Shown here: positions 60,607-64,000 of the stretch, piece after piece
Numbering within the stretch: the first letter of the stretch is position 1
Layout: each line of letters opens with the position of its first letter
NCBI GenBank assembly: GCA_025462735.1
Contig: JAOAPC010000022.1
Span: 124,001-188,000 of the forward strand
DNA length: 64,000 bases
Direction of reading: 5' to 3'
DNA from: Acidobacteriaceae bacterium
Lineage (GTDB): Bacteria > Acidobacteriota > Terriglobia > Terriglobales > Acidobacteriaceae
The notes under the pieces: model-generated
Databases searched by the model: none
Told to the model about the DNA's origin: nothing
Seen by the model: only the letters and a program-made list of their open reading frames with translations
Translations under genes and position numbers: made by a program

Positions 60607-61224
60607 CTAAGGCTTCGTAATCGTCACGGCTCCGTCGTGTCCATTGCCAAGCGCTGAGCCCGCGTCTGAATACTGCGTGCCCATGATATTGGCATCCACC
60701 GTCGCAGAGGACATTTCGGAGTGATAGTTATTGTGGACGGTAAAGTTGGCGTAGGTATTTCTGTATTGTCCGCTCCCACTGGAGCTGAACTGTTTGGTGG
60801 TAGTCCAGGAAATATTGATTACCCCTCCCGCGTAAGGCGAACAGGTGTAGTTCCCAGACGCGTCCATAACACAAAAGCTGACAGGAATGCGGGCAACATC
60901 GGTGTCCAGCTTTAAGCTGAGATGGTTGTGACCGTCACCCGAAACCATGCTGGCGGGGACTAATCCAACAGCATTGATGTCGGTAACGTTGCCACGACTG
61001 TCCTGGCCATAGATGTCGAAGTAGACGTAATAAAGATTTTTGCCCGCGCTCTTGGACTGAAGCAGGGTCAAAACCGCTTGGCTCGAACAGTTATTGATAC
61101 ATGCGTTGGCGTAGGCCGAAACGCCGTTGGCTTGAAAACGAGAAACTGTCGAAGCATAAGCAATCGCAGCCGCGAATAAGAATATGACGACAGATATAGA
61201 CGAAAGTAGCGGTGATTTTTTCAT
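60607..61224 (-). CDS. Secreted protein of unknown function
   Basis: The 205-residue protein has a signal peptide (SISVVIFLFAAAIAYAS) and a beta-rich mature part with one Cys pair (ANACINNCSSQ) and SFCVMDASGNYTCSPYAGG. It is rich in Asn, Ser, Gly, Tyr and Thr, as in extracellular proteins. No family is recognised. It stands alone, with 115 bases before the glycosyltransferase operon. Confidence 0.65.
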   Translation of the reverse strand: MKKSPLLSSISVVIFLFAAAIAYASTVSRFQANGVSAYANACINNCSSQAVLTLLQSKSAGKNLYYVYFDIYGQDSRGNVTDINAVGLVPASMVSGDGHNHLSLKLDTDVARIPVSFCVMDASGNYTCSPYAGGVINISWTTTKQFSSSGSGQYRNTYANFTVHNNYHSEMSSATVDANIMGTQYSDAGSALGNGHDGAVTITKP

Positions 61225-61339
61225 CGGAAGTCGGACCTCACTGGAATTCAGGTGCAGTGCTGCACTTCCGATGGCTACTACTCAGGTAAGCGTTGCGCGC
61301 GTTGCTGCTATTGGCATGAATTTACTTTGATTGCGATTT

Positions 61340-62509
61340 CTAAACCAGGCCGCGCCTTAACTCGTCTAACGGATAGACCGTACCTCGCCACTCCACGCCG
61401 CCGTTTTGTACTACAAAGAACATAGACCGCAGCATGGTGTAGATGAAAAGAAGAGTGCCGACGGGATGCAAGAGCACGTACCAGGGCCGGACGTCAGAGA
61501 AGAGTGACATCCCGAAATAAAGGAAAAATATGCAGCCTAGCGCGACCACATATGGAACTACCGCCCACCCATGGGCCAAGAACACTCCGGCGAAAGGCAT
61601 GATATTTAAGAAGGCCGCGGCAAAGCAGAAGCCGATCGCTCTCCACCACTGAAACGACATTACCGCGAAAAAGTTTTTAGTTAAATTGCGGACCACGCCG
61701 AGCGCGCCTTGCGCCCAGTGAATTTCGAGGAGATCCCCTCCCAGCACATTGCGTTGGCGGAAACCGGCGTTCTTGATAACTTTGCCGAGTTTCATGTCGT
61801 CCACGACTTCGAAGCGCAGCGCCTCGTAAGTGCCGACGGCCTCGTACACCTGGCGGCGGACCAGGTTGAAAGCGCCGACGCCAATATGGTCTTTGGCTTT
61901 AGGATCGGCAACTTTCCAGGGCCGGTGTCCGAAGACGAACATCAATTGAAAAAAGGCGAGCATCATTTTTTCGCCCGGACGTTTCATGATGGTTCGCGGA
62001 AACAGCACCAGGTGATCTGCGCGCTCGGCCTCGGCGTAAGAAATGGCGCGGCGCAGACAGTCGGGACGAAACATCACGTCAGCATCGGTGAACAACAGCC
62101 AATCCCCGCTAGCTTGTTTCGCTGCGCTCCACATGGCGTGGGCTTTGCCCATCCAGCGCGGAGGAAGCACTTCGACATGTACAACTGTGAGCTTGCCTTG
62201 TGAGCTAAGGGCAACTTCGTCCATGATTTTTCCGGTGGTGTCTGTCGAGCGATCGTCAACCACAACAACTTCATAGTTGTCATAATCGAGGGTAAGAAGA
62301 CGCGAGAGAGCCTCACCGATCGCACGCTCCTCATTGCGCGCGGGAACTATGATCGTCACCCGCGGACTCCCCTGCTCAGTGGCCGGATTGCGGCCCCATT
62401 CAGGACGGGAAATATTGACCAGAGTGCGCACTCCGATCGTGGTATCGATTACGCGAGAGAGCCAAATTAAAGCCAGCAGTGTGCCTGCAATCCAGTGGAA
62501 GTAGCTCAT
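61340..62509 (-). CDS. GT2 glycosyltransferase, HpnB-like
   Basis: The 389-residue protein has one N-terminal helix and a GT-A domain: VTIIVPARNEERAIGEALS, VVVVDDRSTDTTGKIMDE, LLFTDADVMFRPDCLR with the DxD and HIGVGAFNLVRR; then FEVVDDMKLGKVIKNAG. Three or four helices follow at the C-terminus. This layout is of the hopanoid-associated HpnB/CrtQ-type group, which may decorate lipids; no hopanoid genes are nearby, so the assignment is tentative. The MFS gene upstream overlaps by four bases (62506-62509). Confidence 0.85.
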   Translation of the reverse strand: MSYFHWIAGTLLALIWLSRVIDTTIGVRTLVNISRPEWGRNPATEQGSPRVTIIVPARNEERAIGEALSRLLTLDYDNYEVVVVDDRSTDTTGKIMDEVALSSQGKLTVVHVEVLPPRWMGKAHAMWSAAKQASGDWLLFTDADVMFRPDCLRRAISYAEAERADHLVLFPRTIMKRPGEKMMLAFFQLMFVFGHRPWKVADPKAKDHIGVGAFNLVRRQVYEAVGTYEALRFEVVDDMKLGKVIKNAGFRQRNVLGGDLLEIHWAQGALGVVRNLTKNFFAVMSFQWWRAIGFCFAAAFLNIMPFAGVFLAHGWAVVPYVVALGCIFFLYFGMSLFSDVRPWYVLLHPVGTLLFIYTMLRSMFFVVQNGGVEWRGTVYPLDELRRGLV

Positions 62510-63750
62510 CCCACGTGAGCCTGCACCGGTCGCGGCCGGCCCTCGCTTGCAACCGGTGGAGCAAAGCGCACTCCCAGGAACAATATGACCGAAGAAATGA
62601 CCATGGCGATCACGGGTAGAATGAAGGCCGCTTGCAGCGACTGCTTGTCAGCGACCAAACCCATCAGGGTGGGCGAAGGAACATCTCCGAGTAAATGAAT
62701 GATGAAAATGTTGAGGGCGATGGCCGTTGATCGAATGTGTGCACCCACGGAATTCACTAGCGCCGCATTAAGAGGTGATGTGTTGAACAACAGTAAGAAC
62801 GCGGCAATGCCAATTGCGGGCAGCATCATGCGTCCTGGATTGAACAGCGCCACAATCATGAATGGCACGCCTAAAGCCATGCTGACGGCGGAAACGAAAT
62901 AGTAAGCACCTTTCAGTCTTGGCAGCAGGTAATCACCTAGCCATCCTCCGGCTAGGGACGCCACAATGCCGTCCATGACCACGATCAGCCCAAACGTGTA
63001 GTTGGCGGATGCAAGGGTGTAGCCGCGGACGCGGGATAGAAAGGTAGGCATCCATACCTGAATGCCACCCAGAGCAAACGTCATGGTCGCCATGCCCAGG
63101 GTTGCTGTCCAGAACGCGGGGTTCCTAATTAGCCCGTGTAACGTGCCGCGCTCTGGTGTTTCTTTAACCGAATCGAATTGCCCGCGTTCCGGCTCGGGGA
63201 TGAATAGCAATGCGAGAGCCAGCAAAAAACCGGGCGCGGCGGCAATATAAAAAGGAAAGCGCCATCCGTTAGTGGCGCCGAGTTTGCCTCCCAATATGTA
63301 TCCAGCGGCAGTGCCAACTGGAATCGCCAGATAGAAAATACCGAAGATGCGGCCGCGCTTCTCCTCAGGGAAGAGATCGGCGACAAAGGTTGGTGCGATG
63401 GTGACGAATGTTGCTTCTCCTATACCGACCAGCGTGTGCCGGACTAAGAGCTCCCAGTAGTTGTGCGTGAAAGCGGTGAGCAGAGTTAGAGCGCTCCAGA
63501 AACTCGCACCGAGAAAAATGATTAGCTTTCTGGAATAACGGTCCGCCAGCGGCCCGGTGAACGGAGCCGCAATCATGTAGAAGCCGAGGAATGCGCTGGT
63601 GAGATATCCGATTTGCGCATTGCTCAGATGAAATTCGGTTTGCACCAGCGGTTGCACCGCAAACAAAACCGACCGGTCAATATAGTTGAGCAGGTTCAGC
63701 GCAGTAAGAAGGACGAGCGCGGTTCGAGGATAGAGCTTAGCTTGGGCCAC
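62506..63750 (-). CDS. MFS transporter, Spinster-like
   Basis: The 414-residue protein has 12 predicted helices. LLNYIDRSVLFAVQPLVQTEF in helix one and GPLADRYSRKLIIFLGASFW between helices two and three are the MFS motif A (D-R-x-x-R/K) of the Spinster-like group, which in bacteria carry sugars, lipids or drugs. GIGEATFVTIAPTFVADLFPEEKRGRIFG is also typical. It is the first gene of an apparent two-gene operon with the glycosyltransferase and could carry its substrate or product. Substrate unknown. Confidence 0.9.
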   Translation of the reverse strand: MAQAKLYPRTALVLLTALNLLNYIDRSVLFAVQPLVQTEFHLSNAQIGYLTSAFLGFYMIAAPFTGPLADRYSRKLIIFLGASFWSALTLLTAFTHNYWELLVRHTLVGIGEATFVTIAPTFVADLFPEEKRGRIFGIFYLAIPVGTAAGYILGGKLGATNGWRFPFYIAAAPGFLLALALLFIPEPERGQFDSVKETPERGTLHGLIRNPAFWTATLGMATMTFALGGIQVWMPTFLSRVRGYTLASANYTFGLIVVMDGIVASLAGGWLGDYLLPRLKGAYYFVSAVSMALGVPFMIVALFNPGRMMLPAIGIAAFLLLFNTSPLNAALVNSVGAHIRSTAIALNIFIIHLLGDVPSPTLMGLVADKQSLQAAFILPVIAMVISSVILFLGVRFAPPVASEGRPRPVQAHVG

Positions 63751-63801
63751 GCGAGAAAAAAATATACCACGGGCAAATGTCGACAGCGGTAATCAACCGC
63801 G

Positions 63802-64000
63802 TTATTTCCCTTTCGGTCTGGGCCAGCGCGCCACCACGACTGTAGAAATTCCACCGCGCGGACGGAAGTCACCTTTCACTTCTGCCCACACGGGACGAGC
63901 CCAACGCACGACATCCTCCAGCACTTGATTAACAATATTTTCCTGGAAGATTCCGAGACTGCGGTAGGAGTGCAAATATTCTTTTAGCGATTTCAGTTCG
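63802..64000 (-). CDS. queF: NADPH-dependent 7-cyano-7-deazaguanine reductase, C-terminal part
   Basis: The frame enters from the right edge and ends with TAA at 63802. About 65 residues are seen: ELKSLKEYLHSYRSLGIFQE, then NIVNQVLEDVVRWARP, then VKGDFRPRGGISTVVVARW. QueF of the short T-fold type has ELKSLKLYLxSFRNxGIF and GDFNPRGGIxTTV here. It reduces preQ0 to preQ1 in queuosine synthesis. The Cys and Asp of the active site are outside the window. Confidence 0.9.
   Translation of the reverse strand, partial: ELKSLKEYLHSYRSLGIFQENIVNQVLEDVVRWARPVWAEVKGDFRPRGGISTVVVARWPRPKGK

Overview
The window reads as a chromosomal piece of an Acidobacteriota genome, most likely class Terriglobia. This rests on gene content, not on a marker gene: a VWFA protein of the Acidobacteria-type family (10466-11461), a Ser/Thr kinase fused to TPRs (25807-28680), a GAF-like protein next to a TPR-rich lytic transglycosylase, many secreted TPR, AMIN and BON proteins, and lipid A genes (lpxB, a PagL-like deacylase) that imply a diderm envelope. 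No rRNA, tRNA or CRISPR array was recognised.

Layout. 1-6.1 kb: 3' end of a mannonate dehydratase-like gene, then a loosely packed stretch with small orphan proteins, a YbiT-type ABC-F ATPase, a frameshifted PIN-like gene and three copies of one dispersed repeat (family A). 6.3-11.5 kb (minus): nadK, tlyA, a methyltransferase, yebC and the VWFA protein. 11.6-22.6 kb (plus): a beta-hydroxyacid dehydrogenase, a GH3 glycosidase broken by one amber codon, lpxB enlarged by in-frame repeat DNA, an M1-peptidase-like protein with a ruined zinc site, yacG-pgpA, an NHL propeller and cinA. 22.6-30.7 kb (plus): enoyl-CoA hydratase with thioesterase, hutH between two copies of a dispersed repeat, the kinase-TPR, a zinc-ribbon/Sel1 protein and a secreted phosphatase. 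30.9-43.2 kb (minus): BON protein, acs, an aminotransferase, a repeat-filled 0.5 kb gap, slt, a GAF-like protein, an amino-acid-ester-hydrolase-like enzyme, and a TPR/PstS-like pair. 43.3-50.2 kb: ECF sigma with anti-sigma, a small CxxC protein, M48 protease, inositol-phosphate synthase, PagL-like deacylase coupled to an esterase, SDR, glutaredoxin. 50.4-58.7 kb: C-terminal processing protease, prepilin peptidase, AMIN protein, a PEP-CTERM protein with a poly-glycine run, glmU, an APC permease and an RsbW/RsbV-like pair. 58.7-60 kb: a REP-associated tyrosine transposase (RAYT) among its REP hairpins. 60-64 kb: OB-fold-like protein, a secreted protein, HpnB-like glycosyltransferase with an MFS transporter, and the 3' end of queF.

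Gene relations. Short overlaps or tight spacing suggest co-expression of yacG-pgpA, enoyl-CoA hydratase-thioesterase, sigma-anti-sigma, rsbW-rsbV, esterase-pagL, MFS-glycosyltransferase and PstS-like-TPR. Cell envelope work dominates: lpxB and pagL act on lipid A, glmU supplies UDP-GlcNAc, slt and the S41 protease act in the periplasm, and prepilin peptidase with the AMIN protein hints at type IV pili encoded elsewhere.

The strongest unusual signal is repeat biology. A RAYT whose last about 22 residues and stop codon are themselves REP DNA sits amid inverted REPs. Hairpins with the same GGAG or GTAG foot but different stems are spread through the window, and several lie inside lpxB, adding roughly 80 residues without breaking the frame. 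Two further hairpin families (A and B) and an AACCACAGAGGACACAGAG-type repeat are also present. I see no anti-phage or biosynthetic island that I would call a new system.
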